Origin: Reyranella sp.
GTDB lineage: Bacteria; Pseudomonadota; Alphaproteobacteria; Reyranellales; Reyranellaceae
DNA length: 64,000 nucleotides
Assembly (NCBI RefSeq): GCF_004297265.1
Contig: NZ_SCUT01000050.1
Location: 248,001 to 312,000, forward strand
Reading direction: 5' to 3'
Within the stretch, counting starts at the first letter, position 1; each line of letters opens with the position of its first letter. Under the pieces are notes generated by a model that made no database searches, was not told where the DNA came from, and worked only from the letters and a program-made list of their open reading frames with translations. The translations under genes and the position numbers were made by a program. Shown in pieces: positions 1 through 8,689 of the stretch.

Positions 1-113
1 GTGGTGGCGGCCCATCCTCCGATCCCGAAGACGAGGACGAGGCACGACACGACGCCGACGATCAGGGGCTTGCGCGTCATGGCCGGGATCGACACGGGCG
101 GGTCCTGCTTCAT
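1..113 (-). CDS. HlyD-type type I secretion membrane fusion protein, N-terminus only
   Basis: Partial gene running off the left edge; only the first 37 codons are visible. The peptide starts MKQDPPVSIPAM, followed by a basic segment and one hydrophobic helix at about residues 17-33, the usual N-terminal anchor of a periplasmic adaptor. Its ATG overlaps the stop of the upstream ABC exporter gene (ATGA), so the two are translationally coupled. In type I secretion the adaptor links the inner-membrane ABC exporter to a TolC-like channel. The assignment to HlyD rests mainly on this coupling and the single anchor helix, since the diagnostic domains lie outside the window. Confidence 0.7.
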   Translation of the reverse strand, partial: MKQDPPVSIPAMTRKPLIVGVVSCLVLVFGIGGWAAT

Positions 114-1945
114 GACGGCTCTCGCGCACGCACGGCCGGCTGCGGGACCGGCCTGGTCTGGGCGACGTTGGCCGGCGGGGCTGGCCGGCCCATCGCTTGC
201 GGGCCCGCCGGTGGCGCGGCAGCCTTCATGGTCTCGCGCAGCACGGCGTCCTTGGGCCCGAAGGCCTGCTGCCGGCCGCCGCGCATCACCAGGAGCTGGT
301 CGACGGCGGCCAGGGCGCTCGGCCGGTGGGCGACCACGATGGCGATGCCGCCGCGTGCCCGCACCGACATGATGGCCTTGGTCAGGGCCTCCTCGCCGTC
401 ATGATCGAGGCTCGAATTGGGCTCGTCGAGCACCACGAGGAAGGGATCGCCGTAGAGCGCGCGTGCGAGGCCGACGCGCTGACGCTGCCCGGCCGACAGC
501 GCGGTGCCGCCCTCGCCCATCTCGGTCTCGTAGCCGTTGGGCAGGCCGAGGATCAGCTCATGGACGCCGGCGGCCTGCGCCGCCGCGATCACCTTCGTGG
601 CGTCGGGCTCCGGTTCCAGGCGCGCGATGTTCTGGGCGACCGTGCCGGAGAACAGTTCCATGTCCTGGGGCAGGTAGCCGATATGCTCGCCCAGCGCCTC
701 GGACGACCATTGGTCGAGCGTCGCGCCGTCGATCCGGACCTTGCCGTTGACGGGCCGCCACACGCCCACCAGCGTACGCACGAGCGACGACTTGCCCGAG
801 GCGCTGGGTCCGATGATGCCCAGCCCCTGGCCGGCCTTCAGGCCGAAGGTGATGTCACGGGCCACGAGCATGTTGACGCCCGGCGGCGTCACGCTGACCG
901 CTTCGACCGACAGCGAAGCCTTGGGCCTGGGCAGCTGCATGACGTCGCGATCGTCGGGAATCCGGGCCAGCAGGTTGTTGAGCCTGTGCCAGCTCTGGCG
1001 GGCCGACACGAAGACCCGCCATTGCGCGATCACCTGCTCGACCGGCGCCAGCGCGCGCGCCGAGAGGATGGAGCCGGCGATGATGATACCGGCCGTGGCC
1101 TGCTGCTTGATCACGAGGTAGGCGCCGACCGCCAGCACGGCGGACTGCAGCGCCATGCGCAGCGCGCGCGAGAAGCTGCCCATGCCGCCGGTGATGTCGC
1201 CAGCCCGCTGATGAGCCGCGACGTAGCGGCGTCCATAGTCCGCCCACTGGTGCGCGAACCGCCCGACCATGCCCATGGCATGCAGGACTTCCGAGTTGCG
1301 GCGGCTGGCTTCGGCCAGGCTGGTGCGCCGGCTGGAGAGGGACGAAACCTCGATCGAGGGCTGGCGGACCTTGACCTCGGTGACGAAGGTGATGGCGACC
1401 AGGATGAGGGCGCCGACCGTCGCCGTGAGGCCGATCAGCGGATGGAACAGGTAGCAGATGCCGAGATAGAGCGGCATCCAGGGCAGGTCGAACAGCGCCG
1501 CGGGGCCGGTGCCCGACATGAAGCCACGGATCTGGTCGAGGTCGCGGACCGGCTCGAAGCCCCCCATCTGCGGCGCCCGCAGCGGCAGCTTGACCAGCAG
1601 GTGATAGATGCGCCGGTCCAGCGTCTCGGCGAACCCGCCGGCGATCCGGATCAGCACCCGGTTGCGGACGATGTCGAGGACCGCCTGGAAACCGTAGAGA
1701 CCGAGCGCCAGGATGCAGAGCGCGACCAGGGTCGGCACGCTGCGGCTCGGCAGCACCCGGTCGTAGACCTGGAGCATGAAGAACGAGCCGGTGAGATAGA
1801 GCACATTCAGGACGGCGGTGAAGAGCGCCACCCCCAGATAGGAGGTGCGACAGGACCGTAACGCCTCCGCCAGTTCGGTCCGTGGCGATCCTGCGGCAGG
1901 AGAAGGGGCCCGCGTCATTTTGCTCGTCACGTCCCTGGTCGGCAC
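110..1945 (-). CDS. Type I secretion ABC exporter (PrtD family), permease-ATPase fusion
   Basis: 611-residue half-transporter that would export an unfolded substrate through a type I secretion channel. The N-terminal half is an ABC type-1 membrane domain (hydrophobic segments from about residue 36; FFMLQVYDRVLPSRS is typical of PrtD/HlyB transporters lacking a peptidase domain). The C-terminal half is the ATPase, with Walker A GPSASGKSS, signature LSAGQRQR and Walker B VVLDEPNSSLD. A GTG start at 1945 is given; an in-frame ATG at 1918 is an alternative. It is the first gene of an operon with the HlyD-like gene and is divergent from the glycosyltransferase. No RTX substrate is adjacent. Confidence 0.9.
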   Translation of the reverse strand: MPTRDVTSKMTRAPSPAAGSPRTELAEALRSCRTSYLGVALFTAVLNVLYLTGSFFMLQVYDRVLPSRSVPTLVALCILALGLYGFQAVLDIVRNRVLIRIAGGFAETLDRRIYHLLVKLPLRAPQMGGFEPVRDLDQIRGFMSGTGPAALFDLPWMPLYLGICYLFHPLIGLTATVGALILVAITFVTEVKVRQPSIEVSSLSSRRTSLAEASRRNSEVLHAMGMVGRFAHQWADYGRRYVAAHQRAGDITGGMGSFSRALRMALQSAVLAVGAYLVIKQQATAGIIIAGSILSARALAPVEQVIAQWRVFVSARQSWHRLNNLLARIPDDRDVMQLPRPKASLSVEAVSVTPPGVNMLVARDITFGLKAGQGLGIIGPSASGKSSLVRTLVGVWRPVNGKVRIDGATLDQWSSEALGEHIGYLPQDMELFSGTVAQNIARLEPEPDATKVIAAAQAAGVHELILGLPNGYETEMGEGGTALSAGQRQRVGLARALYGDPFLVVLDEPNSSLDHDGEEALTKAIMSVRARGGIAIVVAHRPSALAAVDQLLVMRGGRQQAFGPKDAVLRETMKAAAPPAGPQAMGRPAPPANVAQTRPVPQPAVRAREPS

Positions 1946-2193
1946 CCTGCCGTCCCCAGACGACGGGCCACCTAGCCCCTAGCACTCGCAAAGCGCGGCT
2001 GTCTTCCTCTTTTGGTCGCGGAAAGCCTCTTTCACGGCGCATTCACCCTTCGGACTCGTGGGGAATGGCAGCCTTTACCGGCAGGACGATGGCTTGAGGT
2101 TGCAGTGCACCCAAACGTCGACCATCTTCAGGGCGCCGCATATTCCGTGCGATCGCCCCCAAAAGTCCAATCCAGCAAACGGAAACGGTAAAC

Positions 2194-3240
2194 ATGCCTT
2201 CAGCGCCCCCGGTCGGTGTGGTGATTGCCAACTACAACAACGGCGCCTTCGTGGGACGGGCGATCGAATCGGTCGCCCGCCAGTCGTGCCGCAACCTGCG
2301 CACCCTCGTCGTCGACGACGCCTCGACCGACAACTCGGACGAAGAGATCCGCAGCTGCCTGTCGCGGCTCGGCGATTCGAGGTTCGACTATATCCGCCTC
2401 GACACCAATGTCGGCCAGACCGGCGCGATCAAGCGCGGCCTCTCGCGACTGGACACGCCGTTCGTCGGCTTCCTCGATTCCGACGACATCTGGTACGAGC
2501 GTTTCATAGAACGGCACCTGTGCGTTCACATGAACGCGGACTTTCCGGTCGCCCTCACCTACTGCGACTCGCACATCATCGACGGCGACGACCAGCTGCT
2601 GGCGGGCACCGCGTGGTGGTTCGAGCAGGGCGCCTCGGCGAACAAGGCTTTCGAAGCCGCCATCGTGCCGAGGATCGACGCGGCGACCGGCGAATTCGCC
2701 TTTCCGGCGAACGGCCGGCTGACCTTCCATCCGCACTGGACGCCGCTCAGCGCCACGAACAGCATGGCGAGCATGATGTTCCGTCGCAGCTTCGTGGACC
2801 TCGTGCTCGTCGTGCCGGACAACGATCTCAGGCTCTATCTCGACTACTACCTGTCGACCTTCGCGGTTCTGCTGACGGGCTCCATCGCCATCCACGACGC
2901 GCTCTATGCCTACCGCATGCATGGCGCCAACAAGCATTCGAACGCCGCGGTGATGGGCGGCAGCTACAATTCCTCGACCAAGGACTGGGAGCCGATCAGC
3001 AATCACATCCTGCAGCTGGTCCAGCGCATCCTCGAGGAAGAGGCTTCCTCCATCCGCGCCGCCTTCGGCGACTGGCGTCATGCCCATTCGAAGGCGCTGG
3101 TGAAGCGCGCGCTGGATGCCCGTTCGAACAGCAGCAAGGGCGCATGGATCCGTTTCGTCGACGCGCTGTCGACGAGAGCGCAGGCCCTGTTCGGCGGCGG
3201 CCGCTCGGGTCTGGCGGGGCAATTGCATCGCGAGCATTGA
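2194..3240 (+). CDS. Family 2 glycosyltransferase
   Basis: 348 residues. The GT-A fold is evident at the N-terminus: VGVVIANYNNGAFVGRAIES, then the nucleotide-sugar-binding VVDDASTDNS loop and the metal-binding FLDSDDIWY (DxD-type) at about residues 92-100. Family members transfer a sugar from a nucleotide donor to polysaccharide, lipid or protein acceptors; donor and acceptor cannot be read here. No membrane helix is apparent, so it is probably cytosolic or peripheral. It is divergent from the type I exporter and convergent with a secreted GH5 glycosidase, which hints at surface polysaccharide work but proves nothing. Confidence 0.85.
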   Translation: MPSAPPVGVVIANYNNGAFVGRAIESVARQSCRNLRTLVVDDASTDNSDEEIRSCLSRLGDSRFDYIRLDTNVGQTGAIKRGLSRLDTPFVGFLDSDDIWYERFIERHLCVHMNADFPVALTYCDSHIIDGDDQLLAGTAWWFEQGASANKAFEAAIVPRIDAATGEFAFPANGRLTFHPHWTPLSATNSMASMMFRRSFVDLVLVVPDNDLRLYLDYYLSTFAVLLTGSIAIHDALYAYRMHGANKHSNAAVMGGSYNSSTKDWEPISNHILQLVQRILEEEASSIRAAFGDWRHAHSKALVKRALDARSNSSKGAWIRFVDALSTRAQALFGGGRSGLAGQLHREH

Positions 3241-3264
3241 AGGCCGCGTGCCCCGCGCCGCCTG

Positions 3265-4452
3265 TCAGGGCTCTCCCTTCAGGCCGAGGGACGCCAGGTA
3301 GCTCCAGCGCACCGTGCCGTTCCGAAACCGGATGCCCTCGAGATATTGCGCGACGGCACGGTCGATCAGTTCCGCCGAAGGCTTCTCCTTCGTGACACCG
3401 TCGGCATAGGCCACGATCTCCTTCCAGCCCTCGGGGCGCGGGATCGACACCACGGTCGACGGCGTGTCGAGGTTCTTGTAGGTCCAGAACGACCAGCCGA
3501 TTCCATGCGCCTCGTGCAGACGACGGAATTGCTCGTTCCATTCGTCGGTGAGCTCGCCGGTCTCGCCGAGGAACAGCGGCACGTCATGCAGGTTGGCGAA
3601 GTTCAGGTGTCGCTGGATCGAGTCGCGCTGCGTCGAGGCCCAGAACGAATGGTAGGTGTAGGCGAGGTTCTTCGCGAAGGGCGGGCCGAACATGGCGAAG
3701 CTCGAACTCCATTGGCCGCCCGCCAGGATCACGATGCGCCCGGGATCGACGTCGCGGATCGCCGCCGTCGCCCGCTTGTAGAACGGCTCCAGCCGCGCGT
3801 TCAGGGTCGCCACGTCGTGATAGGGCGCGATCGGCTCGTTCAGGATGTCGTAGCCCAGGATCGCGGGATTGCCGCGATAGCGCTGTGCCACGGCGCGCCA
3901 CAGCTTCACGGTGAGGTCGCGGTCGCGCCGCACGTAGAACATCAGCGGATAGCCCGGCCCGTCATCGTGGTTGATGCCGGTCTGCCCGCCCGGCGCGGCA
4001 TGCAGGTCGGGAATCACGTACAGGCCGGCGGCGGCGGCCCAGCCGACCACCCGGTCGAGCAGAGACCAGCCCTCGCCGCCGATCTCGCCGTCGGCCGTCA
4101 TGAACAGCCGCCAGTGCAGCGGCACGCGCACCATGTTGAAGCCGGCCGACTTGATGAAGCGGATATCGTCCTCGGTCACGTAGGCGTCACGATACTGGCG
4201 CCAGAACCGGGCGGCGCGTTCCGGTCCCAGCAGCCGGTCGAAGGCGCCATGGATCTGGCGTGGCGACTTCGCGACCTCGAACTTGAACATGTAGCCTTCG
4301 GGCATCAGCCAGTTGCCGAGGCTGATCCCCTTGAGGCGCAGGATGCGGCCGTCGGGTTCCACGAAGTTCCTGCCCTCGATGCGCACCAGCGCCTCGGCGT
4401 GAACGGGGGCCGCGAGACCGAGCAACATCAGGAGAGCGACGAGGAGGCGCAT
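3265..4452 (-). CDS. Secreted glycoside hydrolase family 5 (cellulase-like)
   Basis: 395 residues starting at the ATG that opens a signal peptide (MRLLVALLMLLGLAAPVHAEA), so it should be exported to the periplasm or beyond. The frame is open further upstream, but that extension would place the leader internally and overlap the divergent permease. The GH5 clan-A barrel is recognisable: GFNMVRVPLHW, the acid/base glutamate in GYDILNEP and the nucleophile glutamate in FLGETGEL. Members cleave beta-1,4- or beta-1,3-linked glucans or mannans. Only 37 bp separate its start from the divergent GntP-like gene. Confidence 0.88.
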   Translation of the reverse strand: MRLLVALLMLLGLAAPVHAEALVRIEGRNFVEPDGRILRLKGISLGNWLMPEGYMFKFEVAKSPRQIHGAFDRLLGPERAARFWRQYRDAYVTEDDIRFIKSAGFNMVRVPLHWRLFMTADGEIGGEGWSLLDRVVGWAAAAGLYVIPDLHAAPGGQTGINHDDGPGYPLMFYVRRDRDLTVKLWRAVAQRYRGNPAILGYDILNEPIAPYHDVATLNARLEPFYKRATAAIRDVDPGRIVILAGGQWSSSFAMFGPPFAKNLAYTYHSFWASTQRDSIQRHLNFANLHDVPLFLGETGELTDEWNEQFRRLHEAHGIGWSFWTYKNLDTPSTVVSIPRPEGWKEIVAYADGVTKEKPSAELIDRAVAQYLEGIRFRNGTVRWSYLASLGLKGEP

Positions 4453-4489
4453 GACGGGACTGTAGCAGGCCACTAAGATTCGTCCCGTC

Positions 4490-5680
4490 ATGTTTCTCGC
4501 CTCGCTCCTCTTGCCGATCGCCGTCGCCGCCATCGTCTTCCTGGTCCAGCGCATCCGCCTGCCGGTGTTTCTCGCGATCATGGCCACGGTCGTGGTCTAT
4601 GGCATCGCCGCCGACATGACATTCGAGTCGGTCGGCAAGGCGTTCGGACTGGGTTTCACGGCGGCGCTGGAGCAGACGGGCCTGCTGGTCGTCGCCGGCG
4701 CGCTGGTCGGTGGCCTGGTGCTGCACACGCCGCTCGGTACCGGCACGTCCGCAGCCGCGGGACTGGTGGCGGGACTGGGCGCCTCGGCGTCAGCCGGGCT
4801 GGCGCTCCTGCAGCCGGCCGGGCAGGACGCGCCGCGGCGCGCGCTGGGCCTGGCGCTCACCCTGCTCGCCACCGCGGCCCTCCTGGCGCCTTCGCCTCTG
4901 GCCGTTGCCGCGGCCTCGGTCATGAAAGCGGACATCCGCACGGAATTCATGATCGCCTTGCCGGTCGCGGCGGCCGCGATCGCGCTGGGCTGGTGGCATG
5001 TGGCGCGGCAGGTCCCGTCGCAGCCGACCGAAGGACAGCTTTCCTGGGCATGGCTCTGTGTCGGCATCCCGCTCCTGCTGCTGGTGCTGCAGTCGGTGGC
5101 GCAGATGCCGAGCGAACCGCTGGGCCGGGGCGGCTCACGCGAATTCTATATCGGCATCTCCAGGCCGCTGATGCTGATGGCCATCGCGGTCACCCTGGCG
5201 ATCCTGTTCGCCCGCCGCTGGGAGCCGTCGGTCCTGGCCGGCCGGTCATGGGCGCCATTGCTGCTGGCGGTCGGCGCATCGGGCGGGCTGGCCCGGGTGT
5301 TCGACGAGACCGGCATGTCGGAACTCCTGGCCGAGTATGCGCTGCACCCGCGCTACGGCGTGCTGACACCGTTCCTCGTCGCGGCCATCGTGAAGACGAT
5401 GCAGGGCAATTCGCTCACCGCCGTGCTCACGGCCTCGGGCATGGTCGAGCCCATGCTGCCGGCGCTCGGCCTCGACAGCGCCTCGGGCCGCGCCATTGCG
5501 GCGGCGGCCGTCGGCGCCGGCTCGATGGCGGTCTGCCACGTCAACGACCCGTTCTTCTGGATCGCCGCCCATATGGGCCGGCTGTCGCCCGGCCGCGCGC
5601 TCTATGTGATCTCGCTGGGCAGCGCCGTCATGGCGATCGGCGCGCTGGTGCTGATCGCGGCGATCCGTCAGTTCATATAG
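4490..5680 (+). CDS. GntP-like permease (gluconate/organic acid transporter family)
   Basis: 396 residues, almost entirely hydrophobic with about ten to twelve predicted membrane helices. The C-terminal SMAVCHVNDPFFWIAAHMG segment matches the conserved HxNDxxFW region of GntP-family gluconate:H+ symporters, and TMQGNSLTAVLTASG matches the preceding conserved loop. It is somewhat shorter than typical GntP proteins (about 440 residues). The substrate is likely a sugar acid or other small carboxylate but cannot be read from sequence. It is divergent from the GH5 gene by 37 bp, so the two may share a control region. Confidence 0.75.
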   Translation: MFLASLLLPIAVAAIVFLVQRIRLPVFLAIMATVVVYGIAADMTFESVGKAFGLGFTAALEQTGLLVVAGALVGGLVLHTPLGTGTSAAAGLVAGLGASASAGLALLQPAGQDAPRRALGLALTLLATAALLAPSPLAVAAASVMKADIRTEFMIALPVAAAAIALGWWHVARQVPSQPTEGQLSWAWLCVGIPLLLLVLQSVAQMPSEPLGRGGSREFYIGISRPLMLMAIAVTLAILFARRWEPSVLAGRSWAPLLLAVGASGGLARVFDETGMSELLAEYALHPRYGVLTPFLVAAIVKTMQGNSLTAVLTASGMVEPMLPALGLDSASGRAIAAAAVGAGSMAVCHVNDPFFWIAAHMGRLSPGRALYVISLGSAVMAIGALVLIAAIRQFI

Positions 5681-5725
5681 CGTCTTTTCGATCAGGAAAG
5701 GGCCACACAGGCCCACCAACAACGA

Positions 5726-5833
5726 CCTCACCCTGAGGAGCGCTCCGCAGGAGCGCGTCTCGAAGGGTGGGCACGAGCACCGCGTCTGTTGCCCATCCTT
5801 CGAGACGGCCCCTTGGGCCTCCTCAGGATGAGG
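5726..5833. repeat. Palindromic intergenic repeat, family A copy 1
   Basis: A 108-bp element with outer arms CCTCACCCTGAGGAG (5726-5740) and CTCCTCAGGATGAGG (5819-5833) and an inner pair CGTCTCGAAGG / CCTTCGAGACG. Similar copies occur at 10189-10298 and, inverted, at 28894-29001. About 20-30 bp of flank (for example ACGGAAAGA) is also shared between copies. It lies between the convergent ends of the GntP-like and monooxygenase genes. It resembles REP/BIME-type genomic repeats; it encodes nothing visible. Confidence 0.85.
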
Positions 5834-5862
5834 TAGCGGGCGCAATTCCTGACGGAAAGATT

Positions 5863-7623
5863 CTACCGAATGAGCCCCTCCTCGCGGGCCTTGATCTGCA
5901 AAGCGATGTAGCGGGAGTAGATGCGGCACTGGGCGAGGCTGCCGGCGATGAACCACAGGCCGGGCTGTGGCGTCGGCTTGAACATGTTGGCGAGTTCGCC
6001 GCCGGCATCGAAGCCCCAGACCGGGCCGATCCGGTCGGCCACCGCGTCGCCCAGGAAGGCGCGTACCGTCTCCTGCTGGTTCTCGTAGCCGGTGGCGACC
6101 ACGACCAGCTCGGCCTCGCGCAGGGTCCCGTCCTTCAGGCGCACGCCGCCCGATTCGAACCGGTCGATGTCGTCGTACTGCAGCAGCTCGATGCGCCCGT
6201 CGACGATCATGTCGGAGCAGCCGACGTTGAAGTAGTAGCCGCCGCCACGGCGCAGATACATCATCTGGAAGCCGGTATCGTCCTCGCCGAAGGTCAGGCG
6301 AAAGCCGCGCTTCTCCAGCCCGGCCAGGAGATCGCGGTCGACCTCGCGCATCTCGGCGGTCGAGAGCTGATAGGCGCGCTGCAGCACCGGATAGGGCGAG
6401 GCGGCGGCCAGCAGGTCGCAATCCTCGAACGGCAGGCCCTCGGTGTAGATCGCATAGACCTTCTGGGCCTCGCGGATCGACACGACATAGGTCGGGCTGC
6501 GCTGGACCATCGTCACCTCGGCGCCGCTGGCGCACAGATCCTGCGCCACGTCGTGACCGCTGTTGCCGGTGCCGACCACGATCGCCTTGCGTCCCTTCCA
6601 CGCAGCGCCATTGGTATAGGCGCCGGAATGCATCACCGTGCCGGCAAAGGAGTCGAGCCCGGGCAGCGACGGCTTGATCGGGATGGCGCTCACGCCGGTG
6701 GCGAAGACGACATGGCGTGGATGCAGCACCCTCTCCGTCCCGTCGCCGCGCTTCAGGGTCACCGTCCAGCGCCGCGCCGCCTCGTCGTAGCTTCCTGAGG
6801 TGAGCTGCGTATCGGTCCAGTAGTTGAGGTCGAGATTTTCGACATAGGCCTCGAACCAGTTGGCCAGCTTGTCCTTGGGAATGAACACCGGGAAGGTCGG
6901 CGGGAACGGCATCAGCGGCAGGTGATTGACGTGCACCTCGTTGTGCAGGGTGAGCGAGTGGTAGCGCCGCCGCCAGTTGTCGCCGATGCGCTTGTGGCGA
7001 TCGACGATCAGCGTGTCGACGCCCAGTGCCCGCAAACGCGCCGCGGTGGCAAGGCCCGCCTGGCCGCCGCCGACCACGAGCACGGCGGGATCACGATCCC
7101 CGTAGGCCTGCGCCTTCAGCCGCTGGTCGAGCCAGTTGTCGCCGCCGAAGTCGCGGCTGTAGCGCTCGGCGTCGCTCAGCTCGCGCGGCCTCCCGTCGGG
7201 CCAGCCGTGCAGTTCCTCGAGCGTGGTGAGCAGCGACCAGGCCCGCCACGTTCCGCCCTCATCGACGAGCCGGACGACGGCGTTGGCATGGCCGAACGCC
7301 GTCTCGAACTCGAAGATCGCCTCGATGCAGTCGATGCCGGCCCGCGTCACGCGACGCGGCGGCGTGCGCGTACCCGGTACCTGCACATCCTTCGCCGCGG
7401 TGCGGGCCAGCACCGGCGCCAGCGACGCCTCGATCGCCGCTCGCCCAGAATGGGTGACGACGTCCCAGGTGAAGGCCAGCACGTCACGCCAATGCCCTTC
7501 GGGGATGAACGTCGCCGCGACCGCAGCGGCATCCTGCGCCTGGAGCGCCGCCCCGAACGAATCGAGCCAGCGCGCGGCGATCTCTCCGGCTTCGTCCGGA
7601 ACTTCGGCAAACTGTACGGACAT
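5863..7623 (-). CDS. SnoaL-like domain fused to a flavin-containing monooxygenase
   Basis: 586 residues. Residues 1 to about 150 look like an NTF2/SnoaL-type domain (GAALQAQDAAAVAATF, then an acidic, tryptophan-rich region). The rest is a class B flavin monooxygenase with an FAD Rossmann motif VLVVGGGQAGLATA (about 181-194) and an NADPH motif IVVGTGNSGHD. Family members use NADPH and O2 to hydroxylate or Baeyer-Villiger-oxidise small molecules. The ATG at 7623 has a GGAG 10 bases upstream. The gene lies 20 bp after the TTT receptor gene, suggesting that the imported acid is linked to the oxidation. The frame stays open upstream through the receptor gene, but that is not a real extension. Confidence 0.88.
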   Translation of the reverse strand: MSVQFAEVPDEAGEIAARWLDSFGAALQAQDAAAVAATFIPEGHWRDVLAFTWDVVTHSGRAAIEASLAPVLARTAAKDVQVPGTRTPPRRVTRAGIDCIEAIFEFETAFGHANAVVRLVDEGGTWRAWSLLTTLEELHGWPDGRPRELSDAERYSRDFGGDNWLDQRLKAQAYGDRDPAVLVVGGGQAGLATAARLRALGVDTLIVDRHKRIGDNWRRRYHSLTLHNEVHVNHLPLMPFPPTFPVFIPKDKLANWFEAYVENLDLNYWTDTQLTSGSYDEAARRWTVTLKRGDGTERVLHPRHVVFATGVSAIPIKPSLPGLDSFAGTVMHSGAYTNGAAWKGRKAIVVGTGNSGHDVAQDLCASGAEVTMVQRSPTYVVSIREAQKVYAIYTEGLPFEDCDLLAAASPYPVLQRAYQLSTAEMREVDRDLLAGLEKRGFRLTFGEDDTGFQMMYLRRGGGYYFNVGCSDMIVDGRIELLQYDDIDRFESGGVRLKDGTLREAELVVVATGYENQQETVRAFLGDAVADRIGPVWGFDAGGELANMFKPTPQPGLWFIAGSLAQCRIYSRYIALQIKAREEGLIR

Positions 7624-7643
7624 CGATGCTACTCCAGTGAGAA

Positions 7644-8618
7644 TCAGTCGAGCTTCACGCCCGAGGCCTTGACCGCGGGCTCCCAGAGCTTGCGGTCCTC
7701 GGCCAGGAACTTGTCGAAGCCGGCGCGGCCGGGCGGTGGCAGGTCGAGGCCGAGATCGTCGTTCCAGCGCTTCTGGATGTCGGCCGACTTCAGCGCCTCG
7801 GCGATCGCGGTCTCGAGCCGGGCGAGGATCGGTTCGGGCGTGCCGGCCGGCGCTCCGATGCCGTACCACGAGGTGGCGACGTAGCCCGGCACGGTCTCGG
7901 CAATGGCCGGAATGTCGGGCGCCGCCCGGGAGCGCTGGGCCGAGGTCACACCCAGCCCCTTCAGCTTGCCGCCGCGCACCTGCGGCAGCATCGAGGGCAT
8001 GTTGGCGAACATCATGTTCACGACCCCCGCCATCAGGTCGGAATAGACCGGGCCGGCTCCCTTGTAGGGGACATGGATGATGTCGACGCCGGCCAGCTTC
8101 TTGAACAGCTCGCCGCTCAGGTGCAGCGACGTGCCCGGGCCCGACGAGGCGAAGGAATACTTGCCGGGCTCCTTCTTGCAGAGCGCGATCAGTTCCGCGA
8201 CGTTGTTGGCCGGCAGCGAATTGGTGACGCCCAGCAGGTTGGCGAGGATCGCCACGCGCGAGACCGCCACGATGTCCTTGTCGGGATTGTAGGGCAGCCT
8301 GCTGTAGAGCATCGGGTTCAGCGTGTGGCTGGCCACCGAGATGAGGCCCAGCGTGTAGCCGTCGGGCGCGGCGCGCGCGAGTTCGACCGTGCCGATGTTG
8401 CCGCCGGCGCCACCCTTGTTGTCGACCACGAAGGTCTGGCCGAAGGTCTTGGAGAGCGCGTCGCACATCAGCCGGCTCACCGTGTCGGTGCCGCCGCCGG
8501 GCGCGAAGGGACAGATGAACTTCACGGTCTTGTTGGGCCAGCTCCCCTGGCCCAGCGCGACGGCGGGAACGATCGAAGGCGCGGCGAGGGCCGCGACCAG
8601 CAGGCTGCGTCTTTTCAT
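7644..8618 (-). CDS. Tripartite tricarboxylate transporter receptor (Bug/TctC family)
   Basis: 324 residues, including an export signal (MKRRSLLVAALAAPSIVPAVALG) that takes the protein to the periplasm. The mature part has the Bug hallmarks: FICPFAPGGGTDTVSR near the N-terminus, VDNKGGAGGNIG and the PDGYTLG motif, followed by VPYKGAGP. These proteins bind carboxylates or aromatic acids and deliver them to a TctAB permease. No TctA or TctB gene is nearby, which is common because such receptors greatly outnumber permeases. First gene of an operon with the SnoaL-monooxygenase; divergent from an MFS transporter. Confidence 0.93.
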   Translation of the reverse strand: MKRRSLLVAALAAPSIVPAVALGQGSWPNKTVKFICPFAPGGGTDTVSRLMCDALSKTFGQTFVVDNKGGAGGNIGTVELARAAPDGYTLGLISVASHTLNPMLYSRLPYNPDKDIVAVSRVAILANLLGVTNSLPANNVAELIALCKKEPGKYSFASSGPGTSLHLSGELFKKLAGVDIIHVPYKGAGPVYSDLMAGVVNMMFANMPSMLPQVRGGKLKGLGVTSAQRSRAAPDIPAIAETVPGYVATSWYGIGAPAGTPEPILARLETAIAEALKSADIQKRWNDDLGLDLPPPGRAGFDKFLAEDRKLWEPAVKASGVKLD

Positions 8619-8689
8619 GGCGTTTCCTCGATTTTCTATTTTTTGCTTTTCGGACACCCGAGCGTAACGTCCTTGGGTAATCTGTCCAG

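Noticed and set aside
197..1861. Long plus-strand open frame antisense to the ABC exporter
   Set aside because: It is low-complexity Arg/Gly/Ala/Asp-rich and mirrors the exporter gene, which has intact Walker and signature motifs. Open antisense frames are expected in GC-rich DNA.
2043..2231. Small minus-strand open frame between the exporter and glycosyltransferase genes
   Set aside because: It overlaps the glycosyltransferase start, has no ribosome-binding site and no recognisable domain; the 248-bp gap is better read as a divergent promoter region.
5863..8466. Monooxygenase frame extended upstream through the TTT receptor gene
   Set aside because: The extra N-terminal 281 residues are an out-of-frame reading of the receptor; the ATG at 7623 has its own ribosome-binding site.
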